Assembly (NCBI RefSeq): GCF_905475345.1
Contig: NC_066600.1
Coordinates: forward strand, 440,001-504,000
DNA: 64,000 nucleotides
Direction: 5' to 3'
Source: Vespula vulgaris
Taxonomy: Eukaryota > Arthropoda > Insecta > Hymenoptera > Vespidae
The notes beneath the pieces are model-generated. The model saw only the letters and a list, made by a program, of their open reading frames with translations, was not told the origin of the DNA and did no database searches. The position numbers were made by a program, and so were the translations under genes. This document shows, one piece after another, positions 11,529 to 22,030 of this stretch. Position 1 is the first letter of the stretch. Each line of letters begins with the position of its first letter.

Positions 11529-11647
11529 TCGTGCAGCTATAGCTTTCGCAATTTGATTTTGTGCATCTTCAGACAAATTAGGCTGTTTCCTAGTACGGGA
11601 TAGTAAATAATATATAGATATAGTTGGCATGTATAACAAGATTGCAG
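11529..11647 (-). CDS. Penultimate C-terminal exon with hydrophobic start, unit 2
   Basis: The acceptor (ctcaactgacag) precedes 119 nt that read AILLYMPTISIYYLLSRTRK, then QPNLSEDAQNQIAKAIAAR, ending at a gtagatg donor. Two leading bases plus 39 codons leave phase zero, so it splices in frame to the MRPF exon. The first 15 residues are hydrophobic, the rest charged and helical. Unit 4 has the same length and nearly the same sequence; unit 3 has lost one base. Protein family unknown. Confidence 0.5.
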
Positions 11648-11687
11648 CTGTCAGTTGAGTAGATAGCATTATTATGGGAATAACGCA

Positions 11688-11698
<11 letters not shown>

Positions 11699-11737
<39 letters not shown>
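11699..11737. repeat. (AT)n microsatellite
   Basis: Uninterrupted AT dinucleotides directly between two exon-like blocks; variable or absent in the other units. Confidence 0.95.
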
Positions 11738-11739
<2 letters not shown>

Positions 11740-11864
11740 AATGTACTATCGAAATCCGGAATATCGATTGTTAGTCGACTTGATATTTCCTCCTCATGTT
11801 CGATTTTAATCATATGAGGAGATATCCGAATATGAACTTCACCGCTTGGGTCAGATTTTTGCAT
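11738..11864 (-). pseudogene. Exon-like block VHIRISPHMIKIEHEEE, unit 2
   Basis: The minus-strand frame runs from a methionine at 11864 through VHIRISPHMIKIEHEEEISS and then RLTIDIPDFDSTFN, where it enters an (AT)n tract. Units 3, 4 and 5 keep recognisable versions (FVSIRILSHIIKIDHNKGE in unit 4, FVSIRTPSRMIKIDKGG in unit 5). No shared donor follows STFN, so the exon's 3' limit is uncertain. Function unknown. Confidence 0.35.
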
Positions 11865-11889
11865 TTATATCAAGTATCATTTCAAAATG

Positions 11890-12393
11890 CATCGAATTTC
11901 TTTTTTATTTTTTTTCATTCATAAAACATAATAATAACGTTTAAATGCTGCTCGTGCAGATGCTTGTTCCCAAAAGTATTTGTCGCGAAATATTTGACAA
12001 ATGTTCCGTTATGAGATAGATACAAAAATCAGATAAATTGAAGAGGACGACAATTCTTTGAATTTATAAAGCCCTTGCCAAAACCAATCGACACAAGTAG
12101 TTAGAAACTGAGTGGCAAATTCGTTCGAAAGATACAAGAAGAATGTTACGCGACTATGAAATTTAAGAAACACCCAAATGAGATACTTCTTTTTTTTATC
12201 CATTCTTCATCGAATGATTCAAAACTGTTTTCTGATTCATATTGAATACGCTTAAATCTGCTGTGTGCCGCATATTGCATAGATTCCACCGATACTGCCC
12301 CGATCAATAAACATCGCAAATATTTTTCGGAGACTTTTATTCCGCTGCAGTAGTATCCTACTTTTTTTTTATAGGAAACTTTCAAAATATATC

Positions 12394-12431
<38 letters not shown>

Positions 12432-12960
12432 CATTTTTAAGCCGCAATAAAAAATCGGATAAACTAGGAAGAAGCCTTCCCTTCGAATTTGCAATCCCAA
12501 AACCGGTCGAAAGAAATGCATTTGAAAAAGGAAGGGGGAACGTTACGCCATTACGGAATTTAGAAAATTCGAAAATGGGATATTTCTATCTTTTATCCAT
12601 CAATTTTCAATTGGTTCAAAATTTTGTGGTCAATTTTTAGTTCTTATCATCTATATGAGTTCATAGAAAAATTTTATAACTTACTTTCATATTGGGAAGA
12701 TTGAAGCTGCTGCCTGCTGGGCCCACTGATACTGCATCGACGAATAATATATATTAGAAATTCTTTTGATCGACTTTTAATTAACTTGAGGCGCGTTTTG
12801 TTTTCTTTTTTTTTCTTTTTTCTTTTTCCTTTTTCTTTTTTTTTTTTTTAAATAAATTTTTTCTATATTTTCACTCATTTTCGATATTTTAATAAATTTT
12901 ATTTTTAATAAATTGTATAGAAGTAGACGAATATAGTCGTACCCGTTTTAGAAATACTCT
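11890..12960 (-). repeat. Mariner-derived module array, unit 2 (about two modules)
   Basis: Two minus-strand copies of a module of about 0.5 kb. The first (12146-12385) reads MQYAAHSRFKRIQYES, equivalent to the WFxKFRSG region that links the two helix-turn-helix motifs of mariner transposases; its second motif is deleted. The second (about 12600-12790) keeps only a decayed version of the motif, roughly IDDKELKIDHKILNQLK. A long T tract (12396-12428) separates them. Stops and indels mean no functional protein is expected from this copy. Confidence 0.55.
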
Positions 12961-12967
12961 TAAAAAA

Positions 12968-13195
12968 TCAGTTACAAAAGTTAGAATAAGCCACTCTCTG
13001 CCGTACACCATGCATACGACATTTCACTGCGGCAATCGAGCCTTCTTTTTCACCTAACGATTGGGACCTCAGCGACGAAGATGTGGACGAAATATGAACT
13101 AAGTCTATCTCATTGGTGTGTAAAGCTGTATTGGTGTTACCCTCTGACGCACACATAACGATAGGGATTGTATAGGTTCGAGCCAGTAGGTTCAA
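12968..13195 (-). pseudogene. Serine-rich exon block (ALHTNEIDLVHISSTSSS), unit 2
   Basis: Minus-strand open frame: YTIPIVMCASEGNTNTALHT, then NEIDLVHISSTSSSLRSQSL, then GEKEGSIAAVKC. Unit 4 has the same frame with few changes (37596-37800). Units 3 and 5 keep it with frameshifts (NTNTGLYTDVIVHILSTSAV in unit 5). Conservation of the reading frame in units 2 and 4 supports coding ancestry. It lies just 5' (in minus-strand sense) of the mariner modules and may be spliced to them. No known domain. Confidence 0.45.
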
Positions 13196-13880
13196 TAAAG
13201 TGAAAATTCAAATTTTTCAGTTTTAAATTTGTATATTGTTTTTCCACATCGAAGTACATCAAAATACATGTAGTTGCAATATACGCAGATATACGATAGA
13301 TTACAAAAATTTGTTTCTTAATAAATACATAGAACACGATAAATATGCGTAATATTATAGATAAGATTAGTGAATCTGTGAGAGAAAACTAAAACTTTGT
13401 CGATTGTTTTGTCAAAAATAATATACAGAATGTAACGGAAACTCCTGCAGAGCAAACCATAGCAATGTAGCGCTGGAAGAAAAATCTCTTGGATAACGTA
13501 AAAACGAACTCTTGTTTTGATCCGTTAAGAAAGCAGCCGGATTCGAGATGTATTTGATATTGTTATTCATTTACTTCTTTCCCTACAGCTTGAGGATTAA
13601 TATTTTCCAGATCCTATGACAATCGATAAATTATAATATAAATGGTTATAACAAATAAATGTTTATAATAAATATTTAAAAAATATTTTACCTGCAACGT
13701 AACGTATAGACGCTGCGGGTGTTGCCGTTCCTGAAGCTTGTTTCTTAGTAATCGTAATTTTACCCATTGCTGCTGTTTTTGTAACTTTTTTTCTAATGTC
13801 TTTGACATTACAACTATTGCGTTTCTGTGACCATTAATCAATGGCAATGTGATGTTTAATTTAGATCGCTTAGCGCAATT
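13196..13880 (-). other. Unit 2 intervening region, exon-intron traces only
   Basis: Conserved with 27780-28500, 37800-38600 and 57960-58440. A donor-like cag/gtaa(a/c)atatttt at about 13690 (in minus sense, rc of ttttacctgcaac) is shared by units 2, 3 and 4. Open frames differ between units and I do not assign an exon. Confidence 0.35.
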
Positions 13881-14227
13881 TTTCCATTCATTTATTCATC
13901 AACGTTCGAATGGACGGCTATTATTCCCAAATTAATTGAATAATATTGCCAAATAGAGATCAAAGTGATTTCATCGTCTATTCAAATGTTCACCACCTTT
14001 TATCATGTATTTGCCATCGCTTGTCTTTCCGCTTTGATCAAATTGGTCCGTTGGAAAGCTTTCCCCTTTCGATGGGGATATGGATCTTTTAACCTCTCTC
14101 ATTTCTTGTTTATATCATCAAAAGGTTAATCCTCCGGTAAGCTCATTCATACTTTAGAGCAAAGCATTTAAACACGCAGCTGATGGACCCTTCGCTGCGA
14201 CAACCCTTTCTGTTTTTCTTTGAAAAT
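13880..14227 (-). pseudogene. N-terminal exon block (SPSKGESFPTDQF), unit 2
   Basis: Acceptor at 14228 (ttacctccag). The minus strand reads RVVAAKGPSAACLNA, a stop-containing stretch, then EMREVKRSISPSKGESFPTD followed by QFDQSGKTSDGKYM, a G/S/K-rich, probably disordered segment. Unit 4 reads NYFPSNLKSFPTKRFVPSGK at the same place, and units 3 and 5 read PIDPNGKKNNGEK and PVDPNGKKNDGRK. The peptide is kept in all four units but each needs one or two frameshifts, so these are decaying paralogues or the exon limits are finer than I can see. Confidence 0.4.
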
Positions 14228-14809
14228 CTGGAGGTAATTCAATTAGGAATATACGTTATACCGGGGCTCATAAAAATAATTGATTTTAATGAATTTCTGT
14301 AGATCCGTAGATAGTGTTTTTTGGAGGATTTTAAAATAAGATATATTCTTGTGGGGTATGCTTTCCGTCTTTGCAAAATCAATTCTGTTAAACCTGGTAT
14401 TATCCTAGCATGCCTAATAAAAAAGTAAGTATATTAGATTCCTAAAAGTTAATGCATCAGTCTAAAATTGAAATAAATTTGAAGGTAATATACCGAAAGA
14501 GTATGTAGCCAAAAACATGCCAAGTCTTATACAAAGATTTTGTACCATAAAAACCATTTTACTGTCTATGCATTCTAATGCCAGACTCATTATTTTTTTA
14601 TTTTTCAGACAAGTCTGAGGATTCATATATAGCTTCTCTTTTTTCCTTGCTTAATGATTGTAAGAATGGAAATTAAGAAGCTTTGCTAATTTTCTCACAG
14701 AATGGAAATTTTACTCCTATAATAGAAAAAAACTACTTACTATTATAATAGAAAGAAATTAACAAAAGTTATAAATATGTGAGACATACAATGTGAAGTG
14801 AAAACTAAC

Positions 14810-14881
14810 CTTCTTGAATGGAGTTGGTAGTATTTCATGAAGATTTTGTTCTCTTCAACGACGAACGAAGATTCGTTTCAT
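14810..14881 (-). pseudogene. First coding exon relic (MKRI...LPTPFKK), unit 2
   Basis: Minus strand: ATG at 14881, MKRIFVRR then a stop, then QNLHEILPTPFKK and the donor gttagt at 14809. Unit 4 lacks the extra 15 bases and is open throughout (MKRIRERNFHEILPTPFKK). The extra 15 bases carrying a stop suggest this copy is broken, unless translation starts elsewhere. An upstream exon ends at a conserved donor (cag/gtaactatg, exon low end 15032). Confidence 0.45.
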
Positions 14882-15031
14882 TCGACTACAGATGACTTAT
14901 ATTTAGATATTACATCGAAAATATATTATTTTGTAATCTATGATTACAAATTTGTGTAATAGTCAAACATGTAAACAGTAATAACATGAACGATAGATAT
15001 CAGTAAAAAGGGCAGTGGAGATCATAGTTAC

Positions 15032-15235
15032 CTGACATAATATACAACAATGTTTGAAACCTAATTGTCTTTCCATCTCATATTTCAATTTTCTATTCGT
15101 TGTGAATTAATTTGGGAAAAATGTTTCTTCGTATTTCATCGGCCGGTAATATCATCCTAGTGAAATAATTCGAATGGCAGAAGCAATCAATTTGGCGCGT
15201 TTCCTAAAGGTGACTTTTCATGAAACTTTTTAGAA
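15032..15235. promoter_or_regulatory. Possible bidirectional promoter between N-terminal exon and plus-strand mariner, unit 2
   Basis: Short GC-richer stretch with the palindrome ccggccgg within atcggccggtaat (15138-15150) and ttggcgcgtttcc. Unit 4 keeps both strings (39861-39960). On the minus side it leads to a conserved donor (15032) and the first coding exon; on the plus side to mariner sequence at 15280. Promoter role is inference from position and conservation. Confidence 0.35.
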
Positions 15236-15279
15236 ATGGTCCTGAATGTACTCGTTTATTTACTTAAAAGTTATTTTGC

Positions 15280-15700
15280 CATAAGAGTGAAAAAGAATGA
15301 AGAAGAAACTTGATTTGGAAATTTTGTTACAAAAAAAAAGAATGCGACTCAAGTTGCTAAGAAAATTTGTGACGTTTAGAGATAGATGTAGAATAAAGGC
15401 TCTTCGCAAGTGTTTCGTAAAACTGTTTTCAATAATGTAGTTATAATGAGAATGATACTAACGGCGTCCTAAAGGAATTAAACGTCGATCAAGAAACAAT
15501 TTTGAACAGTTTGAAAAAAAGCCCGATGCTTGTGTGCCGTGTGATTAAATAATGAAAAGTTTAATGAAACGAATATCTATTTGCATGAATATCTATCGTT
15601 GATAAAACGAAACGAAACCGAAGTATTCTTAAAACGGCTTATTACGAAGAATAATGTCATAACGAGGTTGTGATCATGAGAAGAAAGAAGAATCAACTGT
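15280..15700 (+). pseudogene. Mariner transposase N-terminal relic, plus strand, unit 2
   Basis: Plus-strand pieces in mariner order: a first helix-turn-helix remnant (from 15350, frame NATQVAKKICDV-like after one frameshift, followed by IKALRKCFVK), then GVLKELNVDQETILNSLKK (15465-15520), then LIKRNETEVFLKRLITKNN (15596-15653). The last string corresponds to the KRNxxxPFLKRLITGDEKW segment before the first catalytic aspartate, here lost (ITKNN in place of ITGDE). Stops and frameshifts make it non-functional. Catalytic region absent. Confidence 0.65.
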
Positions 15701-15709
15701 TGTTTCCTA

Positions 15710-16560
15710 TTCAACCTATTGGTTATGACATCTAATGTAAGTAATTCGAATCAATTTATTTTTGAGATAAAATACGTGAAAAGACCATTTTTCCCCAACT
15801 TAATATTTTAATCTCGCATTTAACGAACGTATAGAATTACTAATAACATTATTAACGCATCATTTAAAAATTAGATTGAGCGTGATTAATTATAAGTAAC
15901 GAAACGTTAAATACGATAAATATATTTTAATTGACTTTACTCGAACTTTTAATAAATATTCTGAAATTTATATGCTGAAGTGAAAAGTTTAAAGCGGATT
16001 AGAGAAAATAAAGTCTATTCAGACTTTTAATTAAAATTTTCAGGTCAATAAAATTTATATTAATCTCTTCATCAAATCGAAAACATTTCAATATTTCAAA
16101 TAATTTAAAAAAGAAGTAAATATTTAAGAAAAGTTGAGCTTACATTAAAAACATCGATATTACGCAACACAGACATTGCACTAATTATAGGCCTTAAAGA
16201 TACATTTTTTGTACTGCGAAAGAAATACGAGATAAATCGGATATAAATAATATTAATAAAGAAATGTAAATAAATCTATCTGTAAACAATCTTTTCATGT
16301 AAAAAAAATTTTTTTGCTTTTCCTTTTTTTTTCTTTTTTTGATTTTAAACTCTTTTTGATTTTTTTTTATTTTAATTCATTTTTTATTTTTTTATTTTTT
16401 TTTTTAGTTTTTTTCTTTTTTCATTTTCTTCATTTTTTTAATCTTTTTTCTTTTTTTTTCTTTTTTTTTGCTTTCTTTAATTTTAATCAATTTTTTTTTT
16501 ATTTTTCTGTTATTTAAATTTTTTTTAATGTTTATATAAACGTAATGTGTAATATGTGAT
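15710..16560. other. AT-rich spacer with poly-pyrimidine stretch, unit 2
   Basis: 15710-16270 aligns with 41690-42250. 16290-16520 is a T-rich low-complexity tract whose open frame is almost only F and L; it is not a credible gene. Confidence 0.7.
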
Positions 16561-16607
16561 ATACATATAGAAGTATTATACTTATAAATTAATAATTAAA
16601 CGCAAAC

Positions 16608-16640
<33 letters not shown>

Positions 16641-16859
16641 AATACATCTATCTACTCAACCAAGATATATTCTACGATTTAATATATAAATTAATATATC
16701 AGACGTTTTCGAACAAATCATTTTTCTGAATTTTTACGTATAATTCAATGTGTTAATGATAAATTAATGAATTAATTAATAATTTTAATAAATTAATTTA
16801 TAATTTATAGAGAATAAAATACTCTACTATTTAATAGAAAATTTTGATTGTATACTATT

Positions 16860-18620
16860 TTGTAAGCAAAAATTGCAAAAAGTCCTGTATTATAATAGAA
16901 AAATGTTGTGGCACTCCACACAGAGTATCTTAAATACTTCTACAGCATTTCTAAAACATTCCGGCACTTATACTCAAATTTAAACGCATCCAAAGATTCT
17001 AAACCGAATTTAAATTCGAATTATATGAAAATCATTTAAGACGGCTAACAAAATTTTGATTTAAACGATTTTGCGCCACACGAGACGAGGCTTAGGATCA
17101 CTACCACATTGAAATATCCGACTATTGTCCATAATAAACTTTACGAAGAACATCATGTCGGTTTTTAATATTTCGATGTATTATTATTCTTCCATAATAT
17201 TTTTAATTTGCGCCATGAACGGCTCAAGATCTTGACCAAAAATGGATGCTTGGATCAAGATATTCTTACTTTTGTATTTTGTTGTTAGGATCTAACAAAG
17301 AATGTCCCGTCTCTTACTTTTGTGTAGCTAGTACCCAACAAATTACGTCGCGATCAAATAATCTGAATTAGACGACACCATTAAATAGCACATTGAATTA
17401 ACAATCAATTGACCTATGAGGGACTTCCTAAAGCAATTTTAAATCAATTTTTTTTTGTAAAGGTTTATGCCGCATAATCCGAAAGTTTTAATTTTTTATT
17501 CAATAAAAGCCGCCGTAAAAATAAATTTTCAAATTGGCCAGTGTGTAATTAAACGCTTGAAAAATTCCAGAAAATTCCACGTAAAATTTAAAAAGAAAAA
17601 AAAAAACGGAACAGTGGGCACCGTGGCGTAAAAAGAAGAATTATTATTATTCGGCAGAAGAATTCTTTCCGCCGAAGTACCAGACAAACGTAATCAGACA
17701 AATGTTCATGTTTTTATATTTTTGTGTACCTTAAATAAAAAGAATCTTATTCAAGAAAATCTTAAATATACTTTGAATATATGAGTAAAAGAATGGAAAG
17801 ACCATAACGGCATTAAACGATAGGCCAACATTACCTGTTATTTGAAAATTACGAAATATGCTACTTAAATGTGTCATCTAAGTTCTTACGGCGGAAAAAA
17901 ACATCTATCACGCAAGATAAAAAATACAATGTTTGTTGTTTACTTAATCACAAAAGTATGCAATCTTGAAAGTTTGAAGGAAAAATGATGATTTATAGAA
18001 AATATATATGAAATTTGTTTAACATCTTTCGGATTATATGGAGAACGTGACGTTAGAACGACACTAGTTACAAAAAAAAATTGATTGACTTGATTCGTAT
18101 TTGCTCTAAGAATTCCAACATTGGTCAATTGATTATCAATACAATGTGCTTTTTAATGATGTCGGCTAATTCAGATTATTCGGCCGCGATGTAATTTGAT
18201 GCGTACGAGCAACACAAAAGTAAAAGACTGAACATTCTTTGCTAAATCTTAACAACAAAATACAAGAGTAAGAATATCTTGATCCTAGCATCCATTCTTG
18301 GTCAAGATGTTGAGCCGTTCATGGCGCAAATGGAAAATATTATGGAAGAATAAGAATACATCGAAATATTAAAAACAGTAATTGGACAATAATTGGATAT
18401 TTCAATATGATAGTAATCCTAAGCCTCATTTCATGTCGTGCAAAATTGTTTAATTCAAAATGTTGCTAACTGTCTTAAATGACCTCCATATAATCCGAAT
18501 TTAAATTTGATCTAGAATCTTTGGTAGCATTTAAACTTGAGTATTAGTGACGGAAAGTTTTAGAAATATTGCAGAAATATTTAAGATACTCTATGCAGAG
18601 CGACACAACATTTCGCAGAT
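16860..18620 (+). mobile_element. Tc1-like transposase relic with fold-back arm, copy 1
   Basis: Plus strand, with several frameshifts: an N-terminal motif FQIGQCVIKRLKNS at about 17530-17570 (Tc1 helix-turn-helix), a decayed FSDESxFxLFG-like stretch near 18140-18200, then IFQYDSNPKP (about 18395-18430), equivalent to FQQDNDPKHT with the second catalytic aspartate position kept, and a decayed PxLNPIENLW stretch before 18530. The C-terminal part occurs again in reverse at about 16880-17330, so the element has an inverted arm. Non-autonomous relic. A nearly identical copy lies at 42700-44520. Confidence 0.7.
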
Positions 18621-18866
18621 TATTACACAAAACCTTTTGAAATTTATGCTTAAAAAATTGCATACCTTTACATATTACATCAAATATTCAAAAGTAATTT
18701 ATTATATATTAAAGATATATTATATATATATATATATATATATTATAATTATTTATTAAACATTTAACTTAATTTAAGAACGGAGAATTATATATATATA
18801 TATTATATAAAATACATAAAAAAATATATGAACATTTAATAATATGAAAGATATTGTCAGTACGAA

Positions 18867-18929
18867 CATGTCTGGATCTTCTTGATTTTCTACTGACTCA
18901 TGAGAAATCGTAACTTGTTCGTCCGTAAT
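18867..18929 (-). CDS. Candidate last exon with hydrophobic tail, unit 3
   Basis: Minus-strand acceptor cattttttacag, then ITDEQVTISHESVENQEDPD in an open acidic stretch, followed below 18867 by MFVLTISFILLNVHIFFYVF and further hydrophobic residues encoded in part by an (AT)n tract. Layout (polar part, then one membrane segment) is the same as the last exons at 30283-30414, 45259-45450 and 47207-47348. The conserved donor is at 19622. The low end is not fixed because the AT tract runs on. The polar sequence itself is unrelated to the others. Confidence 0.35.
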
Positions 18930-19489
18930 CTGTAAAAAATGAAGGAAATTACGTTAAAGTTTGTACATGTAAGAAAAAATATTATATCAGTTATCTCTAA
19001 GCTAATTGCAAAGAAAATGTATTGAATTTAGGAAGAACTAGCCGAAATATTTCTATCTGATAAGAACAAATTATAGGAGGGGCTGTTAAATAAATTAGCC
19101 CTTAATATTGCATTACATTTGCGTTACATCGAAACAATGTTTTACGACAACCCAATTTTTTATCTCGTTATAAATGTTTTACTAAATTTCCTAATTCAAA
19201 TAATTCGAATTATATTTTCTCCTGTGTTTAACAGCAATATACTATAGATAAATTACAATTTGTAAAACATACTTTAGAATAATAATAAGAGACTATACAA
19301 TTTTTTATAGTATATTATAACCCAATATATCGTACCTTCGAATAGAATATCGAGTAAAATAGTGTATAATATAAGATTAGATATTGAATCATTGAATTAT
19401 CTGTAGCACGATATACAAAGAAAAAAGTGCAAATAAATGTAGAAAATGAAAATAAATCCTTGCGTTAAATGTTAATTATAAATTATATT

Positions 19490-19570
19490 ATATTATATTA
19501 TATGTTATATGATATGTTATATTATATGTTATATTATATGTTATATATTATATATTATAATAAATCATAC
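19490..19570. repeat. ATATT/ATGTT short tandem repeat
   Basis: Run of tatatta and atgttatat motifs inside the intron between the conserved donor (19622) and the last exon of unit 3. Confidence 0.85.
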
Positions 19571-19819
19571 AATTCTTTATAATAAATTAAATAATTCATA
19601 AAATTCAAATACGATTTCTTACCGGTTCGAAAAATCCGTTGCCCTCTCCTTCGTTCCATTGGCTTTGGTTCTCCATCTGGTCTTCTGTCGGAAGTCGGAG
19701 ATGCTTCCTTAGATTAGGTCGAATATTCAATGTGCGACGCTTGGACGGTTATTCGATACTGACTGCTTGACAGTACTTTCTTTTATGGGGTGTAATAAGA
19801 TTCAAATATGAAATGAAAC

Positions 19820-20040
19820 CCGGTTTCCCCACCATCTATGATTTCGGGCGGAACCCTTTTACCACGTACGAGATACTGACTTGAGCATGCGCCATTTAAA
19901 TTCCCCACTTTTTAGCTGCTCCACGTATTTGATTGGTCGACGATAGGACAGCCCCTATGACCCCTGCCAGGTTTCAGCTCAGTTGCTCTGAATAAATTCG
20001 GATCAATACTAGCATAGCAACGGCTTTCCCGGGTATACTC
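19820..20040. promoter_or_regulatory. Candidate promoter block of unit 3
   Basis: GC-richer block with gagcatgcgccat at 19883-19895, ccccactttttagct and cagcccctatgacccc. The strings are shared with 31359-31470 and 48009-48110. NRF1/Ewg-like core. Role inferred. Confidence 0.4.
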
Positions 20041-20259
20041 CAGTTCTTTTTTCTCTTTTTAATTCCCCTATCTATCATTCTCCATATTCCTATCCTTTTA
20101 CGCTTTTAGTCGTTTACAAATTTTATGTTTAAAATGGCTTTTTAATCGAATTACCTTAAAAGCTTTTTAATCGAATTTTCCTCATATTTTCTCCTGGATG
20201 GGAATATTTTTTGATATTTGTTTATTTATAATTATTTATTTTTAATAAAAGGAAGGTTG

Positions 20260-20312
<53 letters not shown>

Positions 20313-21230
20313 ATTAAGGAATAGAGAGTAGAGAATTTAGAAGATTGTATTTAGAAGGATTGTAATTTTATATTTACACCATTTATAACTTACGTTTTGG
20401 CCGATGTTGATCTGTTGATGGCTGATTGAATGATAGCTAGAAAAAAAGTATAATGGTAGGGATCTCTATTATTATTCCAAGTAATAATTAAAGGAAATGT
20501 TGGGGAAATGTTACATTATATATATGTGTGTGTGTGTGTGTTTTTGGAGGATTTAAATCATTCGGACGATACAATCCCAAATATTATATTACTAGAAATA
20601 TAATAAAATCACTACGACATACGATTATACGCAATGAAAAATAAACGATTAGAGGAATATAATAATTTATAATATTTTCTTATATAGTTTAGGACGTAGA
20701 ATACGAATTACTAGATAGCTGAAAGTAATATTGTATAATTTTTTGGAAAATTCTCGAAGAGAACATTGTTTTAATTTTAGGAAAATGTAGTCGTCTGTAT
20801 CAAGTAATTGAATCGACGTATGGCAATGCTCTCAGAGGCAATCCAGACGTAAGCCGAACGACTAATTGAATAAAGCTGCTAATTTAGTTGTCTAGCTAAC
20901 TATATTATCCGTTACTCCGCTATGATTTGTTGAGAGGGATCGTTGAGACGATTTACGAGAGAAAAACAGGTTTTATATTCCTAGTGATTGCTCTCTGAAG
21001 AGGGGATTATATGCAGATACACGTACATACATCGACGCACGATCTCGTTAGCATTCCTGGCACTTGAGCCGTCGGTACCTGTGCACGCATTCGAGCAGAT
21101 ATAAATCGAAAAAGATAATAAATCCTGGTACCTGACGATACATATACCGACTCATGCATTTTCATTATCAGAACCAATATAACGAGAAAATTCGCCGCAT
21201 AGTTCTGCTACCTTTCTGAATAACACGTCA
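20040..21230. other. Unit 3 spacer with microsatellites
   Basis: Contains a TA tract at 20265-20307 and a TG tract at 20524-20541 and otherwise the conserved unit spacer. No gene supported. Confidence 0.6.
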
Positions 21231-21232
21231 AG

Positions 21233-21349
21233 TGGAATATTTTCGTGGAATATTTCCGTGGAATATTTCCGTGGAATATTTCCGTCAATTATTTTCGTGG
21301 AATATTTTCGTGGAATATTTTCGTGGAACATTTTCGTGGAATATTTTCA
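21233..21349. repeat. 13-bp minisatellite, nine copies
   Basis: Nine copies of tggaatattttcg with small changes (tggaatatttccg, tcaattattttcg, tggaacattttcg). Units 4 and 5 show only a single decayed trace at the same place, so it is a unit 3 expansion. Confidence 0.95.
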
Positions 21350-21586
21350 TCCAACGTTATTGTAAAATAAAATATTGTTATGGAATATGTTTTACAAGTA
21401 CACGTCGTGAATGTTATGACAAACAAATTGGAACATAGAATGTAAAATATCTTTCTTCAGTTAAATCGAATCATTCAATCACGATTAATTTAAATTAATA
21501 GAATAACGAAGATTTAAACGTGAAATTAATGTCTCATATAATTAAAATGTATTGAACGTCTTTGCAGATCTGATCATTTTGAAAAG

Positions 21587-22030
21587 TTAAGCCTCCCTAT
21601 ATTTGACTTTGATTTTTTTTAACTCGTTCTTAAGTCCACGATTAAATCTTCCACTCTTATAATCGATATTATTCTCAGTTCTTTCCATATTATTATTACT
21701 ATCGGTCACGATCATCCATTTAGCTTCGTCTTTACGACACATCGTCTTTGGCATTTTCGAATTCGAATCGAGACTTGCCGAATCAATGATCGGCAAATCG
21801 GAGACACCAACATCGTTTTGAATTTCAATTGGAATTAAATTTACTTCTGGGATCATTATCGTCTACTAGTAGATTTAAAAAAAATCATCGAGTAAATCGT
21901 AAATGCGTATAGGCTCTTTATCTTCACCCTCGTTTTCAAATTTTTCCTCTCCTTCTTCTTCTTCTTCTTCTTCTCTTTCTACTTCAGGATCGATTAACAG
22001 ATTTTCCATGTTAGAGTGATCGTTAATCCC
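21587..22030 (-). CDS. Acidic, asparagine-rich exon region, unit 3
   Basis: Two minus-strand frames. The upper reads NMENLLIDPEVEREEEEEEG and on to EDKEPIRIYDLLDDFF then a stop (about 22010-21880). The lower reads MIPEVNLIPIEIQNDVGVSD, then LDSNSKMPKTMCRKDEAKWM, and ends KKIKVKYREA-stop at 21587. Homologues exist in all units (32833-33078 for the upper part, 49535-49860 for the lower) and share motifs such as NLLIDPEVE and GFNHGLRN/RFNRGLKN. Both look disordered. Whether they are joined by splicing is not clear; other units carry frameshifts here. Confidence 0.4.

Larger units (their letters stand above)
4961..18950. repeat. Duplicated unit 2
   Basis: Full-length copy of the large unit: last exon (4732-4887 side), expanded intron, GAGCATGCGC block at 7740, acidic-exon relic 9090-9640, FIDGD-type exon 10040-10251, C-terminal exon pair 11347-11647, two minus-strand mariner modules 11890-12960, N-terminal exon candidates 12968-14893 and plus-strand mariner sequence 15280-15700, followed by a Tc1-like relic. 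The 143-nt exon present in units 3-5 next to the module array is missing here. Limits are approximate. Confidence 0.65.

Noticed and set aside
11000..15000. Odorant or gustatory receptor cluster
   Set aside because: The tandem array in an insect suggested it, but I found no seven-helix pattern or receptor C-terminal motif in any frame.
16314..16517. 67-codon plus-strand frame of almost only F, L and N
   Set aside because: Translation of a T-rich low-complexity tract; no conserved frame in the aligned region of unit 4.
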